Shown here one piece after another: positions 7,580-14,720 of a stretch of 38,009 bases of DNA (its first letter is position 1; the number at the start of each line of letters is the position of its first letter). The notes under the pieces are model-generated. The model searched no databases. It was not told the DNA's origin and saw only the letters and a list, made by a program, of their open reading frames with translations. Made by a program: the position numbers and the translations under genes. This DNA comes from Candidatus Poribacteria bacterium (GTDB lineage Bacteria > Poribacteria > WGA-4E > WGA-3G), in contig VXZK01000356.1 in NCBI GenBank assembly GCA_009845545.1, positions 1 through 38,009 on the forward strand, written 5' to 3'.

Positions 7580-7873
7580 TCACATTACCCCGAAGAAACC
7601 GGAACTAATGGCTACCCATAAAGTGTAAGCTAATCCGAATGCTATTGATATAAAAGCAACGGTTTTCACCACACGGTTTTTCCAACCTGTCATTGTGAAG
7701 TTAAAAGCAATGTGATTGAAGAGTAGCATCAACGCAACCACAAGGCTCATCTTGACAGCGTACTTGTTAGATTCCGAATTCCCTGAAATGAGAAAAAGAA
7801 ATACGTTGAAAGCAATCAGAGAAAGAATAACTCCAAGGATCCTATGTTTCCAAAGCTTGCTTCCTATAAACAT
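7580..7873 (-). CDS. Small membrane protein, paralogue of 11128-11532
   Basis: A 97-aa protein with three hydrophobic segments (about 12-30, 42-58, 68-90). The conserved block LLFNHIAFNFTMTGWKNRVV then KTVAFISIAFGL is nearly the same as in the 134-aa protein at 11128-11532 (LLFNHIAYYFTTKGWKSVVM, KTVAWVWIAFGL), so the two are paralogues. Function is not recognised. RBS AAAGGAG lies upstream of ATG 7873. It lacks the charged N-terminal coiled coil of its paralogue. Confidence 0.72.
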   Translation of the reverse strand: MFIGSKLWKHRILGVILSLIAFNVFLFLISGNSESNKYAVKMSLVVALMLLFNHIAFNFTMTGWKNRVVKTVAFISIAFGLAYTLWVAISSGFFGVM

Positions 7874-7930
7874 GAAACACTATCTCCTTTGCTAACTTTG
7901 CTACAATTAGTGTCAATCTCCGCGATTCGC

Positions 7931-8650
7931 CTACCGTCTATTCTTCAAGCAGGACAAGACATCATATAAATTTGAGATTGCGTAGTCAGGTTGTTCGTCT
8001 GATATCCGTGGTATTAGTTTTTCCGATTTTCTGTCAATGAAAATGCTTGTCATGCCTGCACGGTTGGCACCAACGATGTCATTTTGGATGGTATCTCCGA
8101 CGTACACTGCCTCTTTCGGTAAGACATCAGCGCGCTCACAAGCGACTTTGAAGATTCCAACCTTCGGTTTCCTGACACCGATTTCACCGGAAATTGTTAG
8201 CGACTGAATACGTTCGCTGAGTCGAAGGTGTCGGACTTTAGAAAGTTGGCTGTCGGTGTGTTCATCGTGTGCGCCGTTTGTAATGATACCGATATGGTAC
8301 GCGTGTAGCTCGTCAAGGACTGTGACATCTTCGTAAAGCCGTAAACTTGTGAGGTAACACGAACAGAAGGAGTCGCTGAGTTCTTCCATGACTTTATCTG
8401 TAGGCAAATTCAGTTCTGTGAATAAACACTCGAAACGCGAGTCTCTCACATTTGCCATGGAAAGTTTCCCCGCGTTGAGTTGCTGGAAGAGCCTTTGATG
8501 AACGGTTGTCCATGCCTTTGTAATAGCTTCTTCCGAAACATGTGGATAATGTTTGCGTAAAAGCTGAAATATTTCTTTTTCCGCGATGCTCCATGCTGTG
8601 TCGGAGTCACAGAGTGTGCCATCAAGATCAAAGAATACTGCTTTAATCAC
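7931..8650 (-). CDS. HAD-superfamily hydrolase (phosphatase, subfamily IA)
   Basis: A 239-aa HAD hydrolase with all four motifs: I FFDLDGT (Asp8 nucleophile, Asp10 acid/base), II IITNG, III KPKVGIF (Lys), IV YVGDTIQNDIVGA (Asp pair for Mg2+). The helical cap lies between motifs I and II (about 18-110). Such enzymes dephosphorylate small metabolites; the substrate is unknown. The start is a GTG at 8650 that directly follows the TAA of the upstream esterase (8653-8651) with no spacing, so translational coupling is expected. Confidence 0.88.
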   Translation of the reverse strand: MIKAVFFDLDGTLCDSDTAWSIAEKEIFQLLRKHYPHVSEEAITKAWTTVHQRLFQQLNAGKLSMANVRDSRFECLFTELNLPTDKVMEELSDSFCSCYLTSLRLYEDVTVLDELHAYHIGIITNGAHDEHTDSQLSKVRHLRLSERIQSLTISGEIGVRKPKVGIFKVACERADVLPKEAVYVGDTIQNDIVGANRAGMTSIFIDRKSEKLIPRISDEQPDYAISNLYDVLSCLKNRR

Positions 8651-9568
8651 TTATTTCTCTCTTTCGTTGCCTTCCAAGAATTCGAGTAGTATTTTCTCGC
8701 TGATTGCCCGCGATGCGCCGTGTCCTTCATTGACGACCTTGTAGTGAATCACGGCACCATTGAGGTAACTGAAGATTTCCAGATTACCATCAATTCTGCT
8801 GGGGCTGGACAACTTCTCTCCGCTGTATCCCATCTGCTTCGCCCACAGGAAAATCGATTCCTCAGCATCAACAAAGCCCAACTTGCCGCTTTTGGCAGGA
8901 ATGTGTTTTGAAGGACCGCCGCGATAAGGGACCAGGTCGTCGGTGGTGCCCGAAATATTCATTAGCCGCCTGCCGGTCATCGGTGTGGCAATAATTTGGT
9001 AGTTGTTGTCGGTACCTTTGGCTTTGAAATTCTCTCCGTCGTGTTGATACAGATTCAACGGGCTAACTGCGCTCACATAATTCCGTAGGTTTGGTAGCTT
9101 GCTTTCGATCGCCAACTGGTTTACCAAAGCGGCACCATTTGAATTCCCCATGACGCTGAAATTGTCGTTCTGAATGTTGTCGTATGTGGATAGTTTCTTA
9201 ACGATCGCTTCGATGGATCCGAGGTCGTCTGCCTTGGAACGCTCCGATACGATATTCCAACTCGCCTTGTATCCGTTGGGAAACACCATGATGTACCTGC
9301 TCGCCATCGTGGGGTGCCGCTTCATGAATCCATTCATCGCATCCTTCGCATTTCCACCATTACCATGTAAAAAAATGAAGACTGGAAACTTTTGCTGATC
9401 TGCACTTTCAGGGACACTGACATAATAGGGACGCTTGAACGCCATTTCCTGTGACCACGACTGTATGATATAATAGACTCCAGATTTTAGTTGCGCTGCT
9501 GCATCCGCGAACGGAACAGTAGCAGTTATCAAGACAGTGGTTAATATTAACATGAAGCTCTTCAATAT
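8651..9568 (-). CDS. Secreted alpha/beta hydrolase (PHB-depolymerase/feruloyl-esterase-like)
   Basis: The protein has a signal peptide (MLILTTVLITATVPFADAAA) and an alpha/beta-hydrolase core: oxyanion loop FLHGNGGN, nucleophile elbow GNSNG (Ser, about residue 143 from this start), acid Asp in GTTDDLVPY and His in NEGHGA. It resembles the LpqC/PhaC-depolymerase esterase group acting on polyesters or feruloylated sugars outside the cytoplasm. The longest frame starts at ATG 9601, but a TTG at 9568 behind AAAGGACAGACATA gives a compact signal peptide and fits the ancestral end of the upstream methyltransferase (TGA at 9581-9579); ATG 9601 remains possible. It is coupled to the HAD gene at its 3' end. 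Confidence 0.8.
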   Translation of the reverse strand: MLKSFMLILTTVLITATVPFADAAAQLKSGVYYIIQSWSQEMAFKRPYYVSVPESADQQKFPVFIFLHGNGGNAKDAMNGFMKRHPTMASRYIMVFPNGYKASWNIVSERSKADDLGSIEAIVKKLSTYDNIQNDNFSVMGNSNGAALVNQLAIESKLPNLRNYVSAVSPLNLYQHDGENFKAKGTDNNYQIIATPMTGRRLMNISGTTDDLVPYRGGPSKHIPAKSGKLGFVDAEESIFLWAKQMGYSGEKLSSPSRIDGNLEIFSYLNGAVIHYKVVNEGHGASRAISEKILLEFLEGNEREK

Positions 9569-9578
9569 GTCTGTCCTT

Positions 9579-9674
9579 TCATCTTCGTATATTTTTTTCA
9601 TATTTCGCTTCTATTTCACGTATGAAAAACTCCATTTGCTCAGGTGCTTTTCTGTCATCTTTAAAAGAAGCAAT
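9579..9674 (-). pseudogene. Disconnected ancestral C-terminus of the methyltransferase
   Basis: Skipping one 31-bp copy, the methyltransferase reads ...VEIALEA then IASFKDDRKAPEQMEFFIRE and IEAKYEKNIRR, ending at TGA 9581-9579 and overlapping the long-start form of the esterase. The Lys/Glu-rich helix looks like a natural tail. In the current sequence it is out of frame and untranslated as part of the methyltransferase. Confidence 0.7.
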
Positions 9675-10629
9675 AGCCTCTAATGCAATCTCCACGGATT
9701 TTTTCAGCCTCTAATGCAATCTCCACGGATTTTTTCTCTTTATCCATTCCGATATACCGTCTACCTTCGGTAATTGCCGCTATTGCCGTTGTCCCACTAC
9801 CCATAAAACAATCCAGTACGACATCATCGGTTTCTGAAAATAACTTTATGATTCTTCTGGGCAGCTCAATCGGGAACTTTGAATCGTGATCAGCATTGCT
9901 TCGGACAGAAGGGATTTCCCAAACAGCCCTTGACCCCCAATTTACCCATTCTTGTTTTGTCAGTCGGGAGCGATCCACCTTCGTAGTTCCTGGCTTCCAA
10001 AAGATATAGATATATTCAAACTCATCAACAGACCGGTAAGAGATCGTATGCCATCTCGAATTTTCCCATGCTGCATCTTTGACCCAGACACGCCGGTCAT
10101 ATAAATGAAAGCCAGCTTCGTTCGCGGCTCTTTCAATGAGACCTCCAACCAGAAAAACTCGCGTTTGTGTCTGGTACTTTCCGCCTCTAATATTATTTCC
10201 ATTAAGCCTTCTATCAATTGTCTGTTCACTACAGCCAAAATGCGCGGCAAGTTGGTGCCTATTCCAAGTCGGATGTTTTTTCTTTGCTTCTAATATTTGT
10301 TCCTTGGTTACGCCTACTTTTGTCCGAGATACGTTTTCTGCCATGATTTTTGGCATTGAGGCATCTTTGAAACATAAAATGTCGGCAATATTGATAGTTA
10401 GGAATCCGCCCGGCTTTATAATTGGGAAATGGAGTTTGATGACCTCGCGCAGTAAATCTTCCCAGTCAGAAAAAGACAAATTTTTCTCGTACGCCTTCCC
10501 GACAAAATATGGAGGTGACCAAACGCTGAGTGCTATTGATTCAGGCTTAATTTTTTTCAAAAGGGTTCTGGAATCACCGTGATAAATGTGATTTTCTTTT
10601 AGGAATTTTGTAACGTCTATGGCTGCCAT
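9661..10629 (-). CDS. DNA methyltransferase, beta-class (N4-cytosine/N6-adenine)
   Basis: Order of motifs marks a beta-class amino-methyltransferase: catalytic motif IV SVWSPPY near residue 40, a central target-recognition region, then AdoMet motif I VLDCFMGSGTT near residue 280. Inside the recognition region is a helix-turn-helix-like stretch (KEQILEAKKK, HQLAAHFGCSEQTIDRRL). The frame can begin at GTG 10641, but ATG 10629 is a more natural start and still overlaps the upstream gene's stop (10617). The last 14 residues (EKIRGDCIRGYCFF) come from a 31-bp tandem duplication that shifts the frame; the older C-terminus was about 30 residues longer. No restriction endonuclease is recognised beside it, so it may be orphan or paired with the 128-aa neighbour. 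Confidence 0.87.
   Translation of the reverse strand: MAAIDVTKFLKENHIYHGDSRTLLKKIKPESIALSVWSPPYFVGKAYEKNLSFSDWEDLLREVIKLHFPIIKPGGFLTINIADILCFKDASMPKIMAENVSRTKVGVTKEQILEAKKKHPTWNRHQLAAHFGCSEQTIDRRLNGNNIRGGKYQTQTRVFLVGGLIERAANEAGFHLYDRRVWVKDAAWENSRWHTISYRSVDEFEYIYIFWKPGTTKVDRSRLTKQEWVNWGSRAVWEIPSVRSNADHDSKFPIELPRRIIKLFSETDDVVLDCFMGSGTTAIAAITEGRRYIGMDKEKKSVEIALEAEKIRGDCIRGYCFF
9675..9736. repeat. 31-bp tandem duplication in methyltransferase 3' end
   Basis: Two back-to-back copies of a 31-base unit starting AGCCTCTAATGCAATCTCCA (9675-9705 and 9706-9736; the last base or two differ). The length is not a multiple of three, so the second copy read by the ribosome is out of frame. Removing one copy restores a frame running on to a TGA at 9581-9579. 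Confidence 0.9.
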
Positions 10630-11003
10630 TCTCCTTTGCACTCCTTAGTAATTTCATCATAGTTTATAACTTGAACTCGCCATGATGCTTTCTCTTTCAG
10701 TTTAGCAAAACTGACACGAACTCTGAAATCTTCTCCACGGGTTGGCGCGTTTCGTCCAGCGAGCCATATTCCATCATCAACAGTCGGATTATATCTATCT
10801 TGTAATTTGCCATTGGGAATCGCCGTAATTTTAACTTCCTTTAAGTGATGCACATCCGTTTCATCCTCGTACAGGAAATGCACTAAACAGGTTGTCGTTA
10901 GATAATGGTTATCTCCATACTCAGATATTTCTGGAAGAAGTCCTTTTTCATTTATAGCACGCCCGCTTCTTCGCTGTCTTACCCACATAGAGGTTTGAGA
11001 CAT
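10617..11003 (-). CDS. Hypothetical protein upstream of DNA methyltransferase
   Basis: 128 aa, no transmembrane segment or signal peptide, no motif recognised. The first 20 residues are basic (MWVRQRRSGRAINEKG), the middle is beta-rich (HYLTTTCLVHFLYEDETDVHHLKEVKITAI), and the end is charged (EITKECKGEWQP). Its stop overlaps the methyltransferase start, which implies translational coupling and a linked function, perhaps part of a modification or restriction unit. It does not match a known endonuclease motif such as PD-(D/E)XK or HNH. Upstream bases give no strong Shine-Dalgarno. Confidence 0.65.
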   Translation of the reverse strand: MSQTSMWVRQRRSGRAINEKGLLPEISEYGDNHYLTTTCLVHFLYEDETDVHHLKEVKITAIPNGKLQDRYNPTVDDGIWLAGRNAPTRGEDFRVRVSFAKLKEKASWRVQVINYDEITKECKGEWQP

Positions 11004-11127
11004 CTGTATAGTGGCTGACCGATTCTCTTTTTCCGCTTTTGAATCAATAAAAAGAGCTTGCCTTACCGTTTTTTCTGGTAAAATGATGTTTTAACTCCTG
11101 ACGAAAACTCAATAGCGAACAGAGCAC

Positions 11128-11532
11128 CTACCTAAATAGCCAGAGTATGTAAACCAATCCAAATGCTATCCAAACCCATGCGACCGTTTTCATTACAACG
11201 CTTTTCCATCCTTTTGTTGTGAAGTAATAAGCGATGTGATTGAATAGCAGTACCAACCCGATCACGAGACCACCGTATTGGTCATAACCAAAATCGCGCG
11301 ATCCGATCAGATTGATCACGCTAAAGGCAAGTAGACCAAGAACAATCACGAGGAAACCGTATTTCCAGAGTCGCCTTAGCGCAAACTTTCGGAAAATCCC
11401 TGTTTTTGCCGATGCCTCTTCAAAGGTCTCAGGTAGGTCAGGATTGGTTTCTCGAAGTGCTTGCTGGCGTTCCTTTTCTTTTTGAATTTTCGCCTCAAGT
11501 TCTTGTTTTTCAGCATCGGTTAACTGCTTCAC
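11128..11532 (-). CDS. Small membrane protein with N-terminal coiled coil
   Basis: 134 aa: a charged helix (residues 1-40, KQLTDAEKQELEAKIQKEKERQQ), then three hydrophobic segments. The C-terminal 45 residues closely match the 97-aa protein at 7580-7873. Start is GTG 11532 behind GAAGGTAACTTTC, six bases after the GNAT gene's stop, so it is probably in that operon. The family is not recognised. Together with its paralogue it brackets the HAD-esterase-methyltransferase segment. Confidence 0.72.
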   Translation of the reverse strand: MKQLTDAEKQELEAKIQKEKERQQALRETNPDLPETFEEASAKTGIFRKFALRRLWKYGFLVIVLGLLAFSVINLIGSRDFGYDQYGGLVIGLVLLFNHIAYYFTTKGWKSVVMKTVAWVWIAFGLVYILWLFR

Positions 11533-11537
11533 GAAAG

Positions 11538-12041
11538 TTACCTTCTTTCTGGCGATTTAAGGGGCATTACAAAGGCTAAACAGTGTTCATCGCGTTCCAT
11601 CGGCTCAACGGCAAACCCCATGGAGAGTTTGAGGTGATGGTTCTCAGCGTAATTCTCACCGCTGACGGATCGCACTTGGTAGCAGTCGAACAATTTCGCT
11701 TGCTTGATCGTGTATTCTTGGAGTGCTGTGCCGATAACTTGTCGTCGATATCCTTTTTTTACACCAAACGCAAGAATTTTCGCCTCTTTCAGTGTTTTTC
11801 CCTCTATCTGGATAGGTGGGTGATCGCGGTCATTGGGACCAATGTCCCACACAACAAACATGAGAAATCCAACAATAGTGCCACTCTGTTTTGCCGCTAA
11901 AAAATAGCGTGAAAACTGCTCAAAGTAGGGATTAAATGCCCAACCTTCCTGATTTAATTCGTTGACGAGAGCGACAAATTCCTGCCAATCGGGGTGGTCG
12001 GGTGTGAGCTCTTCAATGGAAAAGTGCTGTTGTTTGTTCAT
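11538..12041 (-). CDS. GNAT family N-acetyltransferase
   Basis: 167 aa with the GNAT fold order: VGFLMFVVWDI (beta4), ILAFGVKKGYRRQVIGTALQEYTIKQA (motif A; Arg/Gly-rich acetyl-CoA loop, with RRQVIG standing in for the usual Q/RxxGxG/A), then YQVRSVSGENYAENHHLKLSMGFAVEP (motif B, where the side chain of a substrate amine would lie). It would transfer an acetyl group from acetyl-CoA to an amine or protein N-terminus; the target is not readable. Shine-Dalgarno is weak. Transcribed with the small membrane gene downstream and possibly with the Rieske/amidohydrolase pair upstream. Confidence 0.78.
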   Translation of the reverse strand: MNKQQHFSIEELTPDHPDWQEFVALVNELNQEGWAFNPYFEQFSRYFLAAKQSGTIVGFLMFVVWDIGPNDRDHPPIQIEGKTLKEAKILAFGVKKGYRRQVIGTALQEYTIKQAKLFDCYQVRSVSGENYAENHHLKLSMGFAVEPMERDEHCLAFVMPLKSPERR

Positions 12042-12068
12042 CCGTAGTCTTACTCTGAAACCTTAACT

Positions 12069-12446
12069 TTACTCATCATATTCAACGACAACATCATCAC
12101 CATCAATCTTGACGGCGTACGTTGCCACGCGCAATGTTTCATCGACGAGGCATTGTCCGGTGGCGATATCAAAAGTCCACTGATGCCACGGACAGCGTAG
12201 CACTTCCCCTAAACCGTCAACAGAAGGCATCACGCCTTGAATTGAAGGCGGAGCATTGGCTGCGAACCTACCGGTCAGTTCACCTGTACACAGAGGCCCG
12301 CGCTTGTGCGGACAGATGTTGCGGACCGCGTAAAAGGTGCCATCAACGTTAAAGACTCCGATCCCCGCCTTGCCACGAAATGGCACGACGATTTTACGTT
12401 TCCCCGGTGGAATCTCGGTCACCTTCCCGACGACGACTCGTGCCAT
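12069..12446 (-). CDS. Rieske [2Fe-2S] ferredoxin-like protein
   Basis: 125 aa with both Rieske ligand pairs: Cys45-Pro-His47 (CPHKRGPLC) and Cys85-Pro-Trp-His88 (CPWHQWTFD). The 37 residues between the pairs are longer than in most small Rieske ferredoxins, with an inserted TGELTGRFAANAPPSIQG-like loop. Such proteins carry electrons to non-haem oxygenases or form the small subunit of nitrite reductase-type enzymes. It begins two bases after the amidohydrolase stop with GGAGG inside the preceding gene's end, so the two are translated from one message. No oxygenase large subunit is visible nearby. Confidence 0.88.
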   Translation of the reverse strand: MARVVVGKVTEIPPGKRKIVVPFRGKAGIGVFNVDGTFYAVRNICPHKRGPLCTGELTGRFAANAPPSIQGVMPSVDGLGEVLRCPWHQWTFDIATGQCLVDETLRVATYAVKIDGDDVVVEYDE

Positions 12447-12448
12447 GA

Positions 12449-13612
12449 TTATTTATCCTCCAGCCGAAGCATATCGAGCGCGTTTTGGGCAAAGATGCGA
12501 TGGTGTAAATCCTCTGGCAGCTTAGGGAAAACCGTTACGGGGTCGTTCCAGTCGAAATGTGGAAAATCTGAGCAGAAGATGAGTGTCTCATCCGCATGGA
12601 GCATCTCTAACATCTGGTACATCTGTTCCGGTTTCTCAGGTTCATGCATCGGCTGTGAACCGATTCGGATGTGTTCACGGAAATACTCGCTCGGCAGGCG
12701 TTTGAGCCACGGTGTTTGGTCTCGGAGTGCTTTCCAATCGGTATCAAGATGCCACATCACCGGCACCGCCCACATCTGTTGCGCTTCAATAAGTGCGAAC
12801 TTGAGGTTGGGAAATTTTTCAAAGACACCTTCACAGATAAGGGACGTCGCATGTGAACTGGCGACATAAGGTCGGCTCATCCGAGATTCCATGTAGTAGG
12901 TGGGATGTCCGACCGGGGTTGGCGTGTTCCGCGTTGCGCCACCGCCACCACCGATATGGGAGACGATAGGCAGCCTATGTGCTTCACATGCTTCCCAAAT
13001 AGGATGATAAAAACGGTTGCCGAAGGGACGACTTGTGCCCATGGGCACCATAACAGCAACGGTATCCTTTCGGTCTGCAAGTCTGTTAATCTCTGCTACC
13101 GCTTGCGGTGGATCAGATGGCGAAACGAGGATGGCGTTGACGACGCGTTCGTCGCGTTCCAACCAATGCTCGATTGTCCAATCGTTAAAGGCACGGCAGA
13201 GCGCAGCTGCCCAATCAGGATCAGGTAACCCAGAATACCCATAGAATGGAGGCGGTCCCGTAAGCAAAGCGACATCTATATTCCAGACATTTAGATGCTC
13301 TTCTTGGAGGAACTCTAATGTGAAATTGAAATCTCTTGGATCGCCGCCGGAGTTCTTAGGAGTCGATTCAACGGCATCTTCGACCCGCCCTTTGAGGTCG
13401 ACGCGGTTGCTCCGAATGGGGATGTTGGGATACCCACCGAGATGTAGCCCTTGATCGAGGAGATGTTCCTGATAGAATTTTGATAGGTAAGGTAGCAGCT
13501 GCGTCGGATGACGAAAATTGTGGTGAACATCACAATCGACGATAGCGATCCCTTCTTTCGGCTTTGCCGTCCAACCCGGTGCGGTGACAGGCGTTGATCC
13601 AATTTGACGCAT
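12449..13612 (-). CDS. Amidohydrolase (amidohydrolase_2, ACMSD-like TIM barrel)
   Basis: 387 aa. The N-terminal metal site is IVDCDVHH (Asp28, His30, His31). Later metal ligands are the His in PIVSHIGGGGG and the Asp in FCSDFPHFDWNDP. The family includes aminocarboxymuconate-semialdehyde decarboxylase and resorcylate decarboxylases, so hydrolysis or decarboxylation of an aromatic or ring-cleavage acid is plausible. ATG 13612 follows AAGGAGGCGTTCGC. It is the first gene of the pair with the Rieske protein. Confidence 0.87.
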   Translation of the reverse strand: MRQIGSTPVTAPGWTAKPKEGIAIVDCDVHHNFRHPTQLLPYLSKFYQEHLLDQGLHLGGYPNIPIRSNRVDLKGRVEDAVESTPKNSGGDPRDFNFTLEFLQEEHLNVWNIDVALLTGPPPFYGYSGLPDPDWAAALCRAFNDWTIEHWLERDERVVNAILVSPSDPPQAVAEINRLADRKDTVAVMVPMGTSRPFGNRFYHPIWEACEAHRLPIVSHIGGGGGATRNTPTPVGHPTYYMESRMSRPYVASSHATSLICEGVFEKFPNLKFALIEAQQMWAVPVMWHLDTDWKALRDQTPWLKRLPSEYFREHIRIGSQPMHEPEKPEQMYQMLEMLHADETLIFCSDFPHFDWNDPVTVFPKLPEDLHHRIFAQNALDMLRLEDK

Positions 13613-13636
13613 GCGAACGCCTCCTTTTTTAAGGGC

Positions 13637-13811
13637 TTTCAGTTTTCAGTTCGGTTTTTCTGCGAAAAACCTTTCAGTACTCGGTTAAAGAGAGATTTGA
13701 TGAATCAGAGTCCTCTTTAACCGATAACCGAAAGCGAAGCGTACCGAGAACCGATAACCATCTTTCCGAGAACTCTCACTGCGAGGCAAACCGACAACCG
13801 AGAACTATTAA
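13637..13811. repeat. Intergenic repeat block with hairpins
   Basis: Contains CAGTTTTCAG, the hairpin GGTTTTTC (13653-13660)/GAAAAACC (13664-13671), the longer inverted repeat CGGTTAAAGAG (13682-13692)/CTCTTTAACCG (13713-13723), and repeated CCGATAACCGA/CCGAGAACCGATAACC phrases. It resembles the 4097-4200 block with different but still complementary arms. No gene is seen here. Confidence 0.6.
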
Positions 13812-14699
13812 CTAATGCCGATACGCCTCACCGATCAAATTATTGGCGGCACGGACGGGTCGGAAAAGCGTCTGTCGCTTGGCGGGCATTTCTTCAAGCA
13901 GCTTTGGATGCGGATCCCAGTCGTGCCATTTGCTATTGACAGTGTTGTAACAACTGAAAATCGCGAGGCGGTCGTTTTCTTCATTCGTCCATGTGTGGGT
14001 GCTATGTGTCAACGCCTCCGTGAAAAAGAGGAGCGAACCGGCAGGGCACTCGTATGTATCCCAGATGAGCGAATCTTGGCTTCGGATTGTTTCCGGTGCA
14101 GTGTAGACCGCTTTATGGCTCGCCGTAATAAAGAGGGTACCGCCCTGCCGATATTTGACAGGATTCAGTTCCCAAACGATGCGGGTGAGCCCGCTATAGC
14201 CTCTGCCGGGGATGCAGCGATAGAGGTGCGAATCACCGGGAAAACGGAGCATCCCGTTTCCGTTGTGGGGTCCAAAGTTTCCGTCGCCGACGGTGCGGTA
14301 GAATAGGCTACAAGACTCCATACGGAAGCCGTAGCATTCTTGACTTGATAATGCGGGATGTGCAAGAAATTCGTTGAGAAAACCGATGACATTCGGATGA
14401 TCAGCAAGGCGTTGCATGGGACCCCCGAGCGGCGAACGTTCATGCTCTGGAATTGAATCCGGTTCGTGGCGGAGTTTATAGCCGAATTCCTGCATCTCAG
14501 CGAGTTCATCACCCGATAGTACACCAGGGACTAAGAGCCAACCGCGCATGTCAAAGAGATACTTCTGTTCCTGCGTCGGTGAAACAACAGGCGTGCCATC
14601 GGAGGTCGTTTCCGTAAGTTGGGCATTCTCAAGGTCGAGGGCTGCCCCAAGGTTTTTATCAACAATAAAAGGTTTTGTGTGATCCATGACTTCTGCCAT
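13812..14699 (-). CDS. Phytanoyl-CoA dioxygenase (PhyH)-like protein with HxG
   Basis: 295 aa with the cupin (jelly-roll) layout of Fe(II)/2-oxoglutarate enzymes. The first iron-binding motif reads GPHNGNG (His145, Gly147) where most PhyH proteins have HxD. The distal His lies in ALTHSTHTW (His232 or His235), and Arg244 in NDRLAIF is placed to bind 2-oxoglutarate. Loss of the Asp ligand would leave a two-His site as in Fe/2OG halogenases, or an inactive protein. ATG 14699 follows AGAGGAAATCTATT. It lies 22 bases downstream of the aminotransferase gene and probably shares its transcript. Confidence 0.85.
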   Translation of the reverse strand: MAEVMDHTKPFIVDKNLGAALDLENAQLTETTSDGTPVVSPTQEQKYLFDMRGWLLVPGVLSGDELAEMQEFGYKLRHEPDSIPEHERSPLGGPMQRLADHPNVIGFLNEFLAHPALSSQECYGFRMESCSLFYRTVGDGNFGPHNGNGMLRFPGDSHLYRCIPGRGYSGLTRIVWELNPVKYRQGGTLFITASHKAVYTAPETIRSQDSLIWDTYECPAGSLLFFTEALTHSTHTWTNEENDRLAIFSCYNTVNSKWHDWDPHPKLLEEMPAKRQTLFRPVRAANNLIGEAYRH

Positions 14700-14720
14700 A
14701 ATAGATTTCCTCTGTATTAG

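Noticed and set aside
12306..12869. 187-aa plus-strand frame
   Set aside because: It lies antisense to the Rieske and amidohydrolase genes, which have clear motifs; it is a shadow.
13812..14699. Calling the HxG protein a halogenase outright
   Set aside because: Only one motif supports it; many diverged PhyH-like proteins also lose the Asp. Kept as a hypothesis only.
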